DNA of 64,000 bases from Micromonospora nigra (GCF_900091585.1 NZ_FMHT01000003.1:4331501-4395500), one strand, 5' to 3'. Shown: positions 33,668 through 43,029, counted from the first letter of the stretch. The notes: generated by a model from the letters alone, not told the origin. Made by a program: numbers and translations.

Positions 33668-35941
33668 ATGGGCTCCCGCACGATCAACCTGCGCCAGATG
33701 GTTGCGCTCATGGTCGCAGCGCTGATTCTGCTGTGGGCGTTCGCCGCCTGGATGACTCTGCGCGACGGCGCCCACACGCTGGGTGCCAGCGAGGTCAACG
33801 GCAGCATCTACGAGCCGAGCGAGCCGCTGATCGTCAGCCTCCAGCACGAGCGGAGGGCCAGCGCGGTCTTCCTCGCCGACTCCGACCGCGACCGGACGGA
33901 CCTCGACGCCGTCCGCCGCGACACCGACGCCGCCACCGCCGTCTACGCCGAGCGGACCCGGCGCTGGCAGGCCCGGCTCGCCGCCAGTGACGAGACGCAG
34001 CGGCTGATCTCCGCCGCCCTCGACCGGCTGGACGCCCTCACCACGACCCGGCAGTCCGTCGACGCGCTGGCGATCGACCGGCCGACCGTGGTCGCCGACT
34101 ACACCTCGGCCATCGACAGCCTCTTCCGGATCTACGACTCCCTGAGCAAGATCGACGACGAGCAGATCGCCAACATCGCGAGCGCGCTCATCGACGTCAA
34201 GCGCGCCTGGGAGGTGATGTCCCAGGAGGAGGCCCTGCTCGCCGGGGCACTGACCGCCGGCCAGCTCGACCAGGCCGAGCACGCCCAGTTCACCAAGCTC
34301 GTCGGCGTGTGGCGGTTCCTGGTGGAGGACACCGCCCACAAGCTTCCCGCCGAGGACGCCGCCGCGCTGCGCCAGCTCGTCGACAGCGGTCCACTGGTCC
34401 GCCTCCGGCAGTACGAGGACCGGGTCGTCGCCGGCGCCGACCGCCCCCTGCGGCTGAGCCCCGGCGACTGGCAGGCCGCCGTCCAGGACGCCCGCACCGG
34501 CGTCAACGACGTGATCCTGGCCCGCGGCGATGCCCTGGTCGCGCAGTCCGTGCCGGTGGTGCTGGGGGTGGCGGCGCGGCTGCTGTTCGCCACCGGCCTC
34601 GGCGCGGTGATGGTGGCGGCGGCGCTGATGGGGGCCCGGCACCTGATCCGGCGGATGGAGGGTCTGCGCCGGGACGCCCACCGGCTCGCCACCGACACCC
34701 TTCCCGACGTCGTGGACCGGCTCGGCCGGGGCGACAAGGTCGACGTCGAGGCCGAGGCGCCCGACCTCGCCTACGGTCGCGACGAACTCGGCCAGGTGGG
34801 GGAGGCGTTCAACGCCGCCCGGCGGACCGCCGTCCGGGCCGCCGTCGAGCAGGCCGAGCTGCGGCGCGACGTCGCCGACATGTTCCTCAACATCGCCCGC
34901 CGGACGCAGGCGCTGGTGCACCGGCAGTTGAGCGTGCTGACCGACATGGAACGCGCGGAGGAGGACGCGGACGCGCTGGAGAAGCTGTTCGACGTCGACC
35001 ACCTCGCCACCCGGATGCGCCGCAACGCGGAGAACCTGATCGTGCTGACCGGAGCGAACACGCCCCGGCAGTGGAAGCGTGACGTGCCGATGCTCGACGT
35101 GGTGCGCGGCGCGGTGGCCGAGGTCGAGGACTACACCCGGGTGACCGTCGCCCCGATGCCCGACGTGCGGCTGGCCGGTCGGGCGGTGGCCGACGCCACC
35201 CACCTCGTCGCCGAGCTGATCGAGAACGCGCTGTCCTTCTCGCCGCCGAACACCCCCGTCCAGGTCACCGGGCAGGTCGTCGCGAACGGGTTCGCCATCG
35301 AGATCGAGGACCGTGGGCTCGGGATGCCCGCCGAGGACATGGCCACGGCGAACACCCGGCTGGCCGCGCCCGGCGAGTTCCGGCTCTCCGACAGCTCACG
35401 GCTGGGCCTGTTCGTGGTCGGCCGGCTGGCGACCCGGCTCGCCGTGCGGGTGCATCTCAAGGAGTCCGCGTACGGCGGCACCACCGCGGTGGTGCTCATC
35501 CCCGCCGAGCTGCTCGGCGAGGCCCCGGCCGAGCCACTGCCGGTGGCGGCGCTGCGTGGCCCCGACGCGCAGACCCAGCCGCTGGCCGTGGTCGCCGCCC
35601 GTCCCGCGCCCACGGTCGACGGGCAGCGGGCCACGCCCGGGGTGCGGGAGGCCCGGCCGGTCGCCGATGGCGGTGAGTCCGCCGCGTCGGTCGACGATGT
35701 GCCGGGCACCGTCACCGAGGCCGGGCTGCCGAAGCGGGTACGCCGCACGACCCGGTCCGACCCGCCCGCCACGGCGTCGCCGCCCCGGGCCGCTCCCGCA
35801 CCGAGGGCCGCGACCGCCGCGTCGCGGGACCCGGAGGCGGTACGGCGGAAGATGAGCGCGTTCCAGGACGGCACCCGCAAGGGTCGGGCCGCCGCCGACG
35901 ACGAGCAGCCCGGTGCCCCGCAGTCCCCGGCCGACAGCTGA
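33668..35941 (+). CDS. cvnA: Conservon sensor kinase-like protein (CvnA type)
   Basis: 757 aa. ATG 33668 follows GGGGACGGTGAG. A membrane helix (residues 12-30) leads to an external nitrate/nitrite-sensing-like domain (to about 290), a second helix (300-320), HAMP and a kinase module. NIARRTQALVHRQLSVLTDM replaces the usual His box, and the ATPase part is intact (VAELIENALSFSPP, GLGMPAED, SRLGLFVVGRL). The last 160 residues are Pro/Ala-rich. In conservons this protein forms a membrane complex with the next three products, like a prokaryotic G-protein system. Confidence 0.92.
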   Translation: MGSRTINLRQMVALMVAALILLWAFAAWMTLRDGAHTLGASEVNGSIYEPSEPLIVSLQHERRASAVFLADSDRDRTDLDAVRRDTDAATAVYAERTRRWQARLAASDETQRLISAALDRLDALTTTRQSVDALAIDRPTVVADYTSAIDSLFRIYDSLSKIDDEQIANIASALIDVKRAWEVMSQEEALLAGALTAGQLDQAEHAQFTKLVGVWRFLVEDTAHKLPAEDAAALRQLVDSGPLVRLRQYEDRVVAGADRPLRLSPGDWQAAVQDARTGVNDVILARGDALVAQSVPVVLGVAARLLFATGLGAVMVAAALMGARHLIRRMEGLRRDAHRLATDTLPDVVDRLGRGDKVDVEAEAPDLAYGRDELGQVGEAFNAARRTAVRAAVEQAELRRDVADMFLNIARRTQALVHRQLSVLTDMERAEEDADALEKLFDVDHLATRMRRNAENLIVLTGANTPRQWKRDVPMLDVVRGAVAEVEDYTRVTVAPMPDVRLAGRAVADATHLVAELIENALSFSPPNTPVQVTGQVVANGFAIEIEDRGLGMPAEDMATANTRLAAPGEFRLSDSSRLGLFVVGRLATRLAVRVHLKESAYGGTTAVVLIPAELLGEAPAEPLPVAALRGPDAQTQPLAVVAARPAPTVDGQRATPGVREARPVADGGESAASVDDVPGTVTEAGLPKRVRRTTRSDPPATASPPRAAPAPRAATAASRDPEAVRRKMSAFQDGTRKGRAAADDEQPGAPQSPADS

Positions 35942-35967
35942 CCGCCGAACTGGAAAGAGACACACAG

Positions 35968-36390
35968 ATGACCACAGCGGTTAACACCGACCTCGCCTGG
36001 CTGCTCAACGACCTGGTGAACCGGGTCAGGGAGGTCGAGAAGGCCATCGTCCTCTCCAACGACGGCCTGCTGCTGGCCGCCTCCACGAGCATGAGCCGCG
36101 ACGACGCCGAACATCTCGCGGCGCTCGCGTCGGGGGTGCAGAGCCTGGCCCGGGGGGCGAGCAGCCGCTTCGGCGGCGGCCCCGTGCAGCAGACCATCAT
36201 CGAGATGGAGTCGGCCTACCTGTTCGTCACCGCCGCCGGGTCGGGGGCGTCGCTGAGCGTCCTCGCCACCGACCAGGCCGACATCGGACTGATCGCGTAC
36301 GAGATGGCGATGCTCGTCAACCGGGCCGGCCGGCACCTGTCCGCCCCGGCCAGGGCCGGCGGCGCAGCCGAACCGGGCAGCCCCGCGTGA
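35968..36390 (+). CDS. cvnB: Roadblock/LC7 protein (CvnB type)
   Basis: 140 aa. Roadblock/LC7 fold: DLAWLLNDLVNRVREVEKAI, LSNDGLLLAASTSMSRDDAE, LSVLATDQADIGLIAYEMAM. These proteins regulate small GTPases of the MglA group. Second gene of the conservon, 26 bases after cvnA and overlapping cvnC by 4 bases (GTGA). Confidence 0.93.
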   Translation: MTTAVNTDLAWLLNDLVNRVREVEKAIVLSNDGLLLAASTSMSRDDAEHLAALASGVQSLARGASSRFGGGPVQQTIIEMESAYLFVTAAGSGASLSVLATDQADIGLIAYEMAMLVNRAGRHLSAPARAGGAAEPGSPA

Positions 36391-36746
36391 CGTCGTCCCA
36401 CGACGAGCCGGGGCCGGTCGTCCGGCCGTACGCGGTGACGGGCGGCCGGGCGCGGCCCGTCACCGGCACGTTCGACCTGATCGCGCTCGTCGCGTCGGCA
36501 GGGGGGCGGGCGGTTCCGGCGCACGGGCTGGCCCCCGAGCATCTGGCCATCCTGGACCTGTGCCGTAGCGTGATGTCCGTCGCCGAGGTCTCGGCCCACC
36601 TCGACCTTCCGGTCGGGACGGTCCGGGTGCTGCTCGGCGACCTCCTGGTCCGCAAACTCGTCGACGTCTGGCCGCCCACCCCACGGATGGCCAACACCGA
36701 AGACCGTACGCTGGAGGCAGTGCTCCATGGGCTACGCGCGCTCTGA
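36387..36746 (+). CDS. cvnC: DUF742 protein (CvnC type)
   Basis: 119 aa. DUF742 with the usual VRPYAVTGGRARPVTGTFDL, EHLAILDLCRSVMSVAEVSA and HLDLPVGTVRVLLGDLLVR, a winged-helix-like core. GTG 36387 overlaps the CvnB stop; the 3' end overlaps cvnD by 20 bases. Part of the same complex, probably linking sensor and GTPase. Confidence 0.93.
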   Translation: MTSSHDEPGPVVRPYAVTGGRARPVTGTFDLIALVASAGGRAVPAHGLAPEHLAILDLCRSVMSVAEVSAHLDLPVGTVRVLLGDLLVRKLVDVWPPTPRMANTEDRTLEAVLHGLRAL

Positions 36747-37329
36747 CGCACCGGGTCCGGCCACACCCACCGCCGTCAAGATCCTCATCGCCGGCGGCTT
36801 CGGTGTCGGCAAGACCACGCTCGTCGGGTCCGTCAGCGAGACCCGCGCCCTCACCACCGAGGAGGATCTCTCGGAGCGGGGTGCGGACGTCGACGACCTG
36901 TCGGGGGTCGGGACGAAGTCGACCACCACCGTGGTGATGGACTTCGGCCGCATCACCATCAGCGACACCCTGGTGCTGTACCTGTTCGGCACGCCGGGGC
37001 AGAACAGGTTCGCGTTCCTGTGGGACGAACTGGCCAGCGGGGCGCTCGGCGCGGTCGTGCTGGCGGACACCCGGCGGCTGGCGGACTGTTTCCCCTCCCT
37101 GGACTACTTCGAGCAGCGCGGCATGCCGTTCGTCGTCGCGGTCAACCAGTTCGACGGTGCCCGCCGCTACACGGTGGACCAGGTGCGCCAGGCCCTCGAC
37201 CTCGATCCGGTGGTGCCGGTGCTGCTCTGTGACGCGCGGGTGCGGGAGTCCAGCCGGGAGACGCTGATCACGCTGGTCGAGCACGTCCAGCGGGTGCACG
37301 CGGTGCGCCGGCAGACCGTCCAGGTGTGA
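36727..37329 (+). CDS. cvnD: Conservon small GTPase (CvnD type, MglA-like)
   Basis: 200 aa. P-loop GGFGVGKTT at 23-31, switch I-like Thr stretch (VGTKSTTTVVMDFG), G3-like LFGTPGQNRF, and G4 VNQFDG, where Gln replaces the Lys of NKxD. CvnD proteins are MglA-like regulators. It ends the conservon; no cytochrome P450 follows, in contrast to some Streptomyces conservons. Confidence 0.93.
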   Translation: MGYARSDAPGPATPTAVKILIAGGFGVGKTTLVGSVSETRALTTEEDLSERGADVDDLSGVGTKSTTTVVMDFGRITISDTLVLYLFGTPGQNRFAFLWDELASGALGAVVLADTRRLADCFPSLDYFEQRGMPFVVAVNQFDGARRYTVDQVRQALDLDPVVPVLLCDARVRESSRETLITLVEHVQRVHAVRRQTVQV

Positions 37330-37402
37330 CCCTCACCCGGGACGGAGGCCGGGGCCGGGACGATGGCGGAGGCCAGGGCCGGGGCCAGAGACAGGGCCGG
37401 GG

Positions 37403-37870
37403 TCAGCGGCGTGCCGGTTCGGTGGCCTCGACGGCGCGCTGCACCGCGCGGTAGATCTGCCCGAAGCGCCGCGCGTCGGCCGTCCGCAGCAGCCGCACCG
37501 GCCGGCCGCGCCAGCGGACCCACAGCTCGCGCTGGCGGCTGCCGCGCGCGTACGAGCGGTCGAGGTGTTCGAAGAGGAAGTCGGCGGCCGGCCCGACGGC
37601 GAGCCCGACCAGGGCCGAGGCACCCACGATGGCGATGGTGACGGTCAGGGAGCGGTTCCACCAGATCGCGAGGGCGACCCCGGCGACAGCGGCCACGAGG
37701 GGGCCGGCCAGGGCCGCGCCGATCGCGCCCCGGCCGGCGAGGACCCGCCAGGACCGGCTGCCCCGCTGATGCCAGACCAGGGTGATCTCGGCCAGCGGGT
37801 AGACCCGGTCGTCGGCCCGGATGGCGGCCGAGGTGACCTGGACAGACCTGTCGTGGTAGTAAGTGATCAT
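37403..37870 (-). CDS. DUF6232 membrane protein (copy 2)
   Basis: 155 aa. Same architecture as copy 1 at 32 kb: start MITYYHDRSVQVTSAAIRAD, two membrane helices (about 49-66 and 74-95), LDRSYARGSRQRELWVRWRG, end LRTADARRFGQIYRAVQRAV. The tail is almost identical to copy 1. ATG 37870 follows GGGAGTGACG. The conservon and SDR sit between the copies, and both copies face left. Function unknown. Confidence 0.82.
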   Translation of the reverse strand: MITYYHDRSVQVTSAAIRADDRVYPLAEITLVWHQRGSRSWRVLAGRGAIGAALAGPLVAAVAGVALAIWWNRSLTVTIAIVGASALVGLAVGPAADFLFEHLDRSYARGSRQRELWVRWRGRPVRLLRTADARRFGQIYRAVQRAVEATEPARR

Positions 37871-37969
37871 GGCGTCACTCCCGGTGGCGGGACTGGCACC
37901 AGACTACTGGTGGCGCGGCGGGGGTCGTAAGGTTGGCACGCGACTTCGACGAGGAAGTGAGGGTGCGAC

Positions 37970-38743
37970 GTGGGTGAGTTCGTGCGGCTGGAGACCGGGG
38001 ACGGCATCGGCACCATCCGGCTGGAACGGCCGCCGATGAACGCCCTGAACACCCAGGTGCAGGAGGAGTTGCGTGCCGCCGCGGCGGCCGCCACCGCGGA
38101 CCCGGACGTCCGGGCCGTCGTCGTGTACGGCGGGGAGAAGGTCTTCGCCGCCGGCGCGGACATCAAGGAGATGGCCGACATGTCCTACGTGGACATGGCG
38201 CAGCGGGCGGCCAACCTGTCCAGCGCGCTCGGCGCGATCGCCCGGATCCCGAAGCCTGTCGTCGCCGCGATCACCGGGTACGCCCTCGGGGGCGGCTGCG
38301 AGCTGGCCCTGGCGTGTGACTGGCGGGTGGTGGCCTCCGACGCCAAGCTCGGCCAACCCGAGATCAAGCTCGGCATCATTCCCGGAGCCGGGGGCACCCA
38401 GCGGCTCGCCCGGCTGGTCGGTCCCGCCCGCGCGAAGGATCTGATCATGTCGGGCCGGATGGTCGACGCCGAGGAGGCGCTGCGGATCGGTCTGGCCGAC
38501 CGGGTCGCCCCGGCCGGCGAGGTGTACGCCGCCGCCGTGGAGCTGGTCCGGCCCTACCTGACCGGGCCGGTGCAGGCCCTGCGGGCGGCGAAGCTCGCTG
38601 TGGACGGCGGCCTGGACATGGACCTGAACTCCGGGTTGGCCTGGGAGAGTCAGCTCTTCGCGGCGCTGTTCGCCACCGATGACCGGCGCGAGGGCATGGC
38701 CGCCTTCGTGGCGAAGCGCAAGCCGGACTTCACCGGCCGCTGA
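37970..38743 (+). CDS. Enoyl-CoA hydratase/isomerase
   Basis: 257 aa. Crotonase fold: LERPPMNALN, KVFAAGADIKEMADM (oxyanion loop), GYALGGGCELALACDWRV and QPEIKLGIIPGAGGTQRLAR with the two catalytic Glu positions. It resembles EchA-type enzymes of beta-oxidation and related acyl-CoA routes. GTG 37970; TAAGGT (37928-37933) could be the -10 box. Divergent from the DUF6232 gene. Next comes an IlvG-like enzyme under its own promoter. Confidence 0.92.
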   Translation: MGEFVRLETGDGIGTIRLERPPMNALNTQVQEELRAAAAAATADPDVRAVVVYGGEKVFAAGADIKEMADMSYVDMAQRAANLSSALGAIARIPKPVVAAITGYALGGGCELALACDWRVVASDAKLGQPEIKLGIIPGAGGTQRLARLVGPARAKDLIMSGRMVDAEEALRIGLADRVAPAGEVYAAAVELVRPYLTGPVQALRAAKLAVDGGLDMDLNSGLAWESQLFAALFATDDRREGMAAFVAKRKPDFTGR

Positions 38744-38784
38744 GCCGGCGGGGCCGGCGGCGTCCCCGACCGACCCGAGGGCTG

Positions 38785-38813
38785 TTCACATTCTTTCTAC
38801 CGGCCAGTAACGT
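38785..38813 (+). promoter_or_regulatory. Promoter of the ThDP enzyme gene
   Basis: TTCACA (38785-38790), 17-base spacer and TAACGT (38808-38813); the ATG is at 38847. This is a good match to a sigma-70 type actinomycete promoter. Confidence 0.65.
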
Positions 38814-38846
38814 GTGACTCCGGTCAGGCGACGAGAGGGAGCGGTG

Positions 38847-40469
38847 ATGACGGAGCGGATCGAGGGGCACGGCGGGGAGCTCGCGCTCGCGGCGCTGCGG
38901 GCGTACGGGGTGCGGGAGATGTTCACCCTCTCCGGCGGGCACGTCTTTCCGCTCTACGACGCCGCCCACAAGGCCGGCTTCCCCCTCTACGACGTACGGC
39001 ACGAGCAGTCGGCGGTCTTCGCCGCGGAGGCGGTGGCCAAGCTCCAGCGCCGGCCCGGCCTGGCCGTGCTCACCGCCGGCCCCGGCGTCACCAACGGCAT
39101 CTCCGGGCTCACCAGCGCCTACTTCAACGCCTCGCCGGTGCTGGTGATGGGCGGCCGGGCCCCGCAGTTCCGCTGGGGCTCCGGCAGCCTCCAGGAGATG
39201 GACCACCTGCCGCTGGTCGCCCCCGTCACCAAGCACGCCGAGACGGTGTTCGGCCCCGACGACATCCCGCGCGCCGTCACCGCCGCGCTGACCGCCGCGC
39301 TCACCCCGCACCGGGGCCCGGTCTTCCTCGACTTTCCCCTGGAGGCGATCTTCTCCGTCGCCGTCGCCGAGCTGCCCGCCCTGCCGGGGATCCCGCCGCT
39401 GGAAGCCGACCCCGACGAGGTGGCCAAGGCCGCCGGCCTGATCGCCGCCGCCGCGCGGCCGGTCGTCATCGCCGGCTCCGACGTGTACGCCGGCGACGCG
39501 GTCGACGCGCTGCGCGCCGCCGCCGAGGCGTTGCAGGTGCCCGTCTTCACCAACGGAATGGGTCGCGGCGCGCTGCCGCCGGAGCACCCGCTCGCCTTCG
39601 CCAAGGCCCGCCGGGTGGCGCTGAAGGGTGCCGACGTGGTCGTGGTCGTCGGCACCCCGCTCGACTTCCGCCTCGGCTTCGGCGACTTCGGCGACGCCAC
39701 GGTCGTGCACGTCGTCGACGCGCCCAGCCAGCGGGCCTCGCACGTGCAGCCCGCCGCCGCCCCGGCCGGCGACCTGCGGGCCATCCTCACCGCGTTCGCC
39801 GGGCACACCGGTGACCGGGCCGACCACGCCGACTGGGTGGCGCAGCTGCGCGTCGCCGAGGACGCCGCGAAGGCCCGCGACGCCGAGGAGATGGCCGCCG
39901 ACACCGACCCCATCCGCCCGGCCCGCGTCTACGGCGAGCTGCGCCGGGTCCTCGCCCGCGACGCGATCACCATCGGTGACGGCGGTGACTTCGTCTCGTA
40001 CGCGGGCAGATACCTGGAGCCCGCCCAGCCCGGCACCTGGCTCGACCCCGGGCCGTACGGCTGCCTCGGCACCGGCATGGGCTACGCCATGGGGGCGCGG
40101 GTCAGCCACCCCGACCGGCAGATCTGCGTCCTGATGGGCGACGGCGCGGCCGGCTTCTCGCTGATGGACGTGGAGTCCCTCGTCCGGCAGAAGCTGCCCG
40201 TGGTGATCGTGGTCGGCAACAACGGCATCTGGGGCCTGGAGAAGCACCCGATGCGGGCCATGTACGGCTACGACGTCGCCGCCGACCTTCAGCCCGAACT
40301 GCGCTACGACCGGGTCGTCGAGGCCCTCGGCGGGGCCGGCGAGACCGTGGCGAAGGCCGCCGACCTCGGGCCGGCCCTGACCCGGGCCTTCGACGCCGGC
40401 GTGCCCTACCTGGTCAACGTGCTCACCGACCCGGCCGACGCGTACCCCCGCTCCTCGAACCTGGCCTGA
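38847..40469 (+). CDS. ThDP-dependent enzyme, IlvG/acetolactate synthase-like
   Basis: 540 aa. ATG 38847 follows GAGAGGGAG. N-terminal pyrimidine-binding part with [16 protein letters not shown] and the Glu in [16 protein letters not shown]. The central domain binds nucleotide or FAD in relatives. The C-terminal ThDP motif is [16 protein letters not shown] then GNN. The opening closely matches mycobacterial IlvG-type proteins; oxalyl-CoA decarboxylase or 2-hydroxyacyl-CoA lyase is the main alternative. No regulatory subunit (ilvN) is adjacent. The exact reaction is not decided by sequence alone. Confidence 0.85.
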   Translation: MTERIEGHGGELALAALRAYGVREMFTLSGGHVFPLYDAAHKAGFPLYDVRHEQSAVFAAEAVAKLQRRPGLAVLTAGPGVTNGISGLTSAYFNASPVLVMGGRAPQFRWGSGSLQEMDHLPLVAPVTKHAETVFGPDDIPRAVTAALTAALTPHRGPVFLDFPLEAIFSVAVAELPALPGIPPLEADPDEVAKAAGLIAAAARPVVIAGSDVYAGDAVDALRAAAEALQVPVFTNGMGRGALPPEHPLAFAKARRVALKGADVVVVVGTPLDFRLGFGDFGDATVVHVVDAPSQRASHVQPAAAPAGDLRAILTAFAGHTGDRADHADWVAQLRVAEDAAKARDAEEMAADTDPIRPARVYGELRRVLARDAITIGDGGDFVSYAGRYLEPAQPGTWLDPGPYGCLGTGMGYAMGARVSHPDRQICVLMGDGAAGFSLMDVESLVRQKLPVVIVVGNNGIWGLEKHPMRAMYGYDVAADLQPELRYDRVVEALGGAGETVAKAADLGPALTRAFDAGVPYLVNVLTDPADAYPRSSNLA

Positions 40470-40477
40470 CCCGCCCC

Positions 40478-40510
40478 CACGCCGCCGCTCCCGTCCGGGG
40501 CGGCGGCGTG
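40478..40510 (+). terminator. Hairpin terminator after the ThDP gene
   Basis: 11-base-pair GC stem (40478-40488 with 40500-40510), loop of 11. It lies 9 bases after the stop codon. Confidence 0.75.
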
Positions 40511-40637
40511 TCACGTTCTCCCGTCCGCTAATTCGGCGGTCCTGCGTCGTCCGGCGTCGTAACGTAGCGCGGTGCCGGCAAAAGTGTCAGGGCTGTCGGT
40601 CATGGTGGCGTCACCGAAGTTGACGACAGGAGACGTG

Positions 40638-41612
40638 ATGGACCACGCGATCCGCGCGGAGGGGCTGGTGCGCCGGTTCGGCGACACCACCGCCCTCGCC
40701 GGAGTTGACCTGGCCGTGCCGACAGGCACGGTCTTCGGCCTCCTCGGGCCGAACGGCGCGGGCAAGACCACCACCGTCCGGGTGCTGGCGACCCTGCTGC
40801 GCGCCGACGAGGGCCATGCCACGGTGGGCGGCTACGACGTGGTCCGCGACGCCCACCGGGTACGCCAGATGATCGGCCTCACCGGCCAGTACGCCTCGGT
40901 CGACGAGACCCTCACCGGCGTGGAGAACCTGCTGCTCATCGGCCGGCTGCTCGGCCTGTCCCGGGTCGACGCCCGGGCCCGGGCCCGGCAGTTGCTGGCC
41001 GACTTCCACCTCACCGACGCCGCCGACCGGCCGGCGAAGACCTTCTCGGGGGGCATGCGCCGCCGCCTCGACCTCGCGGCGAGCCTCGTCGGTCGGCCGC
41101 AGGTGCTCTTCCTCGACGAGCCCACCACCGGCCTCGACCCGCGCAGCCGCAACGAGCTGTGGGACATCGTCCGGGGGCTCGTCGCCGACGGGGTGACCGT
41201 GCTGTTGACCACCCAGTACCTGGAGGAGGCCGATCAGCTCGCCAGCGAGATCGCCGTGGTCGACCACGGCCGGGTCATCGCGCAGGGCACGCCGGAGGAG
41301 CTGAAGACCAAGACCGGCGGGCAGGTGCTGACGGTCCGCCCGGCCGACCCGGCGGAACTACCCACCGTGGTGGCCGTCGCCGGCGAGGTGGCCGGCACCG
41401 TGCCGGAGGTCACCCAGACCACGGTCACCGTGCCCGTCAACGATCAGGGGGTGCTGCCCGCCGTGGTGCAACGCCTCGACGCGGCGGGGATCGCGGTCGC
41501 CGAGCTGGCGCTGCGCGGTTCCAGCCTGGACGAGGTCTTCCTGTCCCTCACCGGCCACCGCGCCGAGGGGTCCGTGGAGACCGACAGCGACCTGGAGAGG
41601 ACCCCGGCATGA
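40638..41612 (+). CDS. ABC exporter ATPase, DrrA-like
   Basis: 324 aa. ATG 40638 follows CAGGAGA. Walker A GPNGAGKTTT, signature KTFSGGMRRRLDLA, Walker B LFLDEPTTGLDP, switch TTQYLEEADQLA. The C-terminal part (LRGSSLDEVFLSLTGH) is typical of DrrA-type drug exporters. It overlaps the permease gene by 4 bases. No antibiotic cluster adjoins it, so the substrate is unknown. Confidence 0.93.
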   Translation: MDHAIRAEGLVRRFGDTTALAGVDLAVPTGTVFGLLGPNGAGKTTTVRVLATLLRADEGHATVGGYDVVRDAHRVRQMIGLTGQYASVDETLTGVENLLLIGRLLGLSRVDARARARQLLADFHLTDAADRPAKTFSGGMRRRLDLAASLVGRPQVLFLDEPTTGLDPRSRNELWDIVRGLVADGVTVLLTTQYLEEADQLASEIAVVDHGRVIAQGTPEELKTKTGGQVLTVRPADPAELPTVVAVAGEVAGTVPEVTQTTVTVPVNDQGVLPAVVQRLDAAGIAVAELALRGSSLDEVFLSLTGHRAEGSVETDSDLERTPA

Positions 41613-42412
41613 CCGCCGTGACCGCCCCGCTGGTGCCGGCCCGTCGGCTCGCCCCGACAGCCGGCCTGCGACACACGGCCACCCTGGCCTGGCGCAGCCT
41701 GGTGCAGATCAAACACAACCCGATGGAGCTGCTCGACCTGAGCATCCAGCCGGTGATGTTCGTGCTGCTGTTCACGTACGTCTTCGGTGGCGCGATCTCG
41801 GGCAGCCCCGGCGAGTACCTGACGTTCGCCCTGCCCGGCATCATCGTGCAGAACGCCTTCTTCGCCACCATGACCACCGGTTTCGGGCTCAACACCGACC
41901 TCACCAAGGGCGTGTTCGACCGGTTGCGTTCGCTGCCGATCGCCCGCTGGGCCCCGCTGGCCGGGCGGATCCTCGCCGACACGGTCAAGCAGGCGTGGTC
42001 GGTCGCGCTGCTGATCGGCGTCGGCATGATCCTCGGGTTCCGCCTCGGCAACGGCGTGCTCGGGCTGGTCGCCGCGTTCGCCCTCCTGCTCGGCTTCTCG
42101 CTCGCCGCGGCCTGGATCGCGGTGCTGGTGGGCGTGCTGGTCGACGAGCCGGACAAGGTGCAGATCTTCGGCTTCACGGTGATCTTCCCGCTGACCTTCA
42201 CGAGCAACGCGTTCGTGCCCACCGAGACCATGCCCGGCTGGTTGCAGGCCTGGGTGGAGGTCAACCCGGTGACGATCCTCGCCGACGCGCTGCGCGGCCT
42301 GCTGGTCGGCGGCCCGGTGGCCGCTCCGGTGGTGCAGACGTTGGCCTGGGCGGTGGTGATCGCCGCGATCTTCGCCCCGCTGGCGGTGCGGGGCCTGCGG
42401 CGCAGACTGTGA
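41609..42412 (+). CDS. ABC-2 permease, DrrB-like
   Basis: 267 aa. Start overlaps the DrrA stop (ATGA). DrrB-type sequence: HNPMELLDLSIQPVMFVLLF, SGSPGEYLTFALPGIIVQNA, FDRLRSLPIARWAPLAGRIL, then four more helices and NPVTILADALRGLLVGG near the end. Six membrane helices. It pairs with the ATPase as an exporter. The stop codon is followed after one base by a 22-base tandem repeat. Confidence 0.92.
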   Translation: MTAVTAPLVPARRLAPTAGLRHTATLAWRSLVQIKHNPMELLDLSIQPVMFVLLFTYVFGGAISGSPGEYLTFALPGIIVQNAFFATMTTGFGLNTDLTKGVFDRLRSLPIARWAPLAGRILADTVKQAWSVALLIGVGMILGFRLGNGVLGLVAAFALLLGFSLAAAWIAVLVGVLVDEPDKVQIFGFTVIFPLTFTSNAFVPTETMPGWLQAWVEVNPVTILADALRGLLVGGPVAAPVVQTLAWAVVIAAIFAPLAVRGLRRRL

Positions 42413-42413
42413 C

Positions 42414-42560
42414 GGCGGGCTGACCGGGCACGCCCGGCGGGCTGGCCGGGCACGCCTGGCGGGCTGGCCGGGTACGCCTGGCGGGCTGGCCGGGTACGCC
42501 TGGCGGGCTGGCCGGGTACGCCTGGCGGGCTGGCCGGGTACGCCTGGCGGGCTGGCCGAG
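42414..42560 (+). repeat. 22-base tandem repeat after a stop codon (6.7 copies)
   Basis: Six full units (42414-42435 and on to 42545) plus 15 bases of a seventh, starting one base after the DrrB stop. Units 3-6 are identical, while units 1 and 2 differ at 2-3 bases. The units contain no start of a gene and read as Gly/Pro-rich in no natural frame. Short period and near-identity suggest recent slippage. Confidence 0.93.
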
Positions 42561-42615
42561 GAGCATGGAGGAGGTTCGCCTCCGGCCCCCCCGGCCGTTG
42601 ACGGGCCGGGTGGGG

Positions 42616-43029
42616 CTACACCTCCGGGCGGGGCTCCTCGCGGGGGCCGCCGTCCTCGCGCCGCAGGTCGTTCCCGCGTTGGCCGAGGTCCTCCTCCCAG
42701 CGACGGAACAGCTCCTGGTCCTGGGGGCGGGTCCGGCCCTCGATCGAGCGGAGGAACTCCGGGTCGTCGTCCGGGGCGGCGGGGCGGGACGATCTGCGCG
42801 CCGCGCCCCGTGTCGTCGGCCAGCCGCCCCGCAGGCGCCCGGCGGTGGACTGGCGGCCGGCCAGGAACCAGGCGATCGGGCCGATCAGCGGGAAGAGGAG
42901 GATGACCAGCACCCAGGCGAGCCGGGGCAGGGCCCGCACGTCGCCCTTCTCGGCGGAGAGGCAACTGATCAGGGCGCAGGCGGCGAGCACGACCTGCACG
43001 GCGAAGAGGAGGAGGAAGACCCGGGCCAT
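42616..43029 (-). CDS. PLDc_N-type small membrane protein
   Basis: 137 aa. Two N-terminal helices (VFLLLFAVQVVLAACALIS about 4-22 and LAWVLVILLFPLIGPIAWFL about 37-56) with the PLDc_N end FPLIGPIAWFLAGR. This is the N-terminal module of cardiolipin synthases, standing alone here. The tail is polar and acidic (DDDPEFLRSIEGR, EDLGQRGNDLRRE). ATG 43029 is chosen. Such single-module proteins are common in actinomycetes and have no assigned role. Confidence 0.83.
   Translation of the reverse strand: MARVFLLLFAVQVVLAACALISCLSAEKGDVRALPRLAWVLVILLFPLIGPIAWFLAGRQSTAGRLRGGWPTTRGAARRSSRPAAPDDDPEFLRSIEGRTRPQDQELFRRWEEDLGQRGNDLRREDGGPREEPRPEV

Noticed and set aside
32441..35203. 920-aa minus-strand frame over the SDR and cvnA genes
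   Set aside because: Composition is that of an antisense shadow and the plus-strand genes have clear domains.
42414..42560. CRISPR array
   Set aside because: Units are contiguous 22-base tandem repeats with no spacers, and no cas genes are present.
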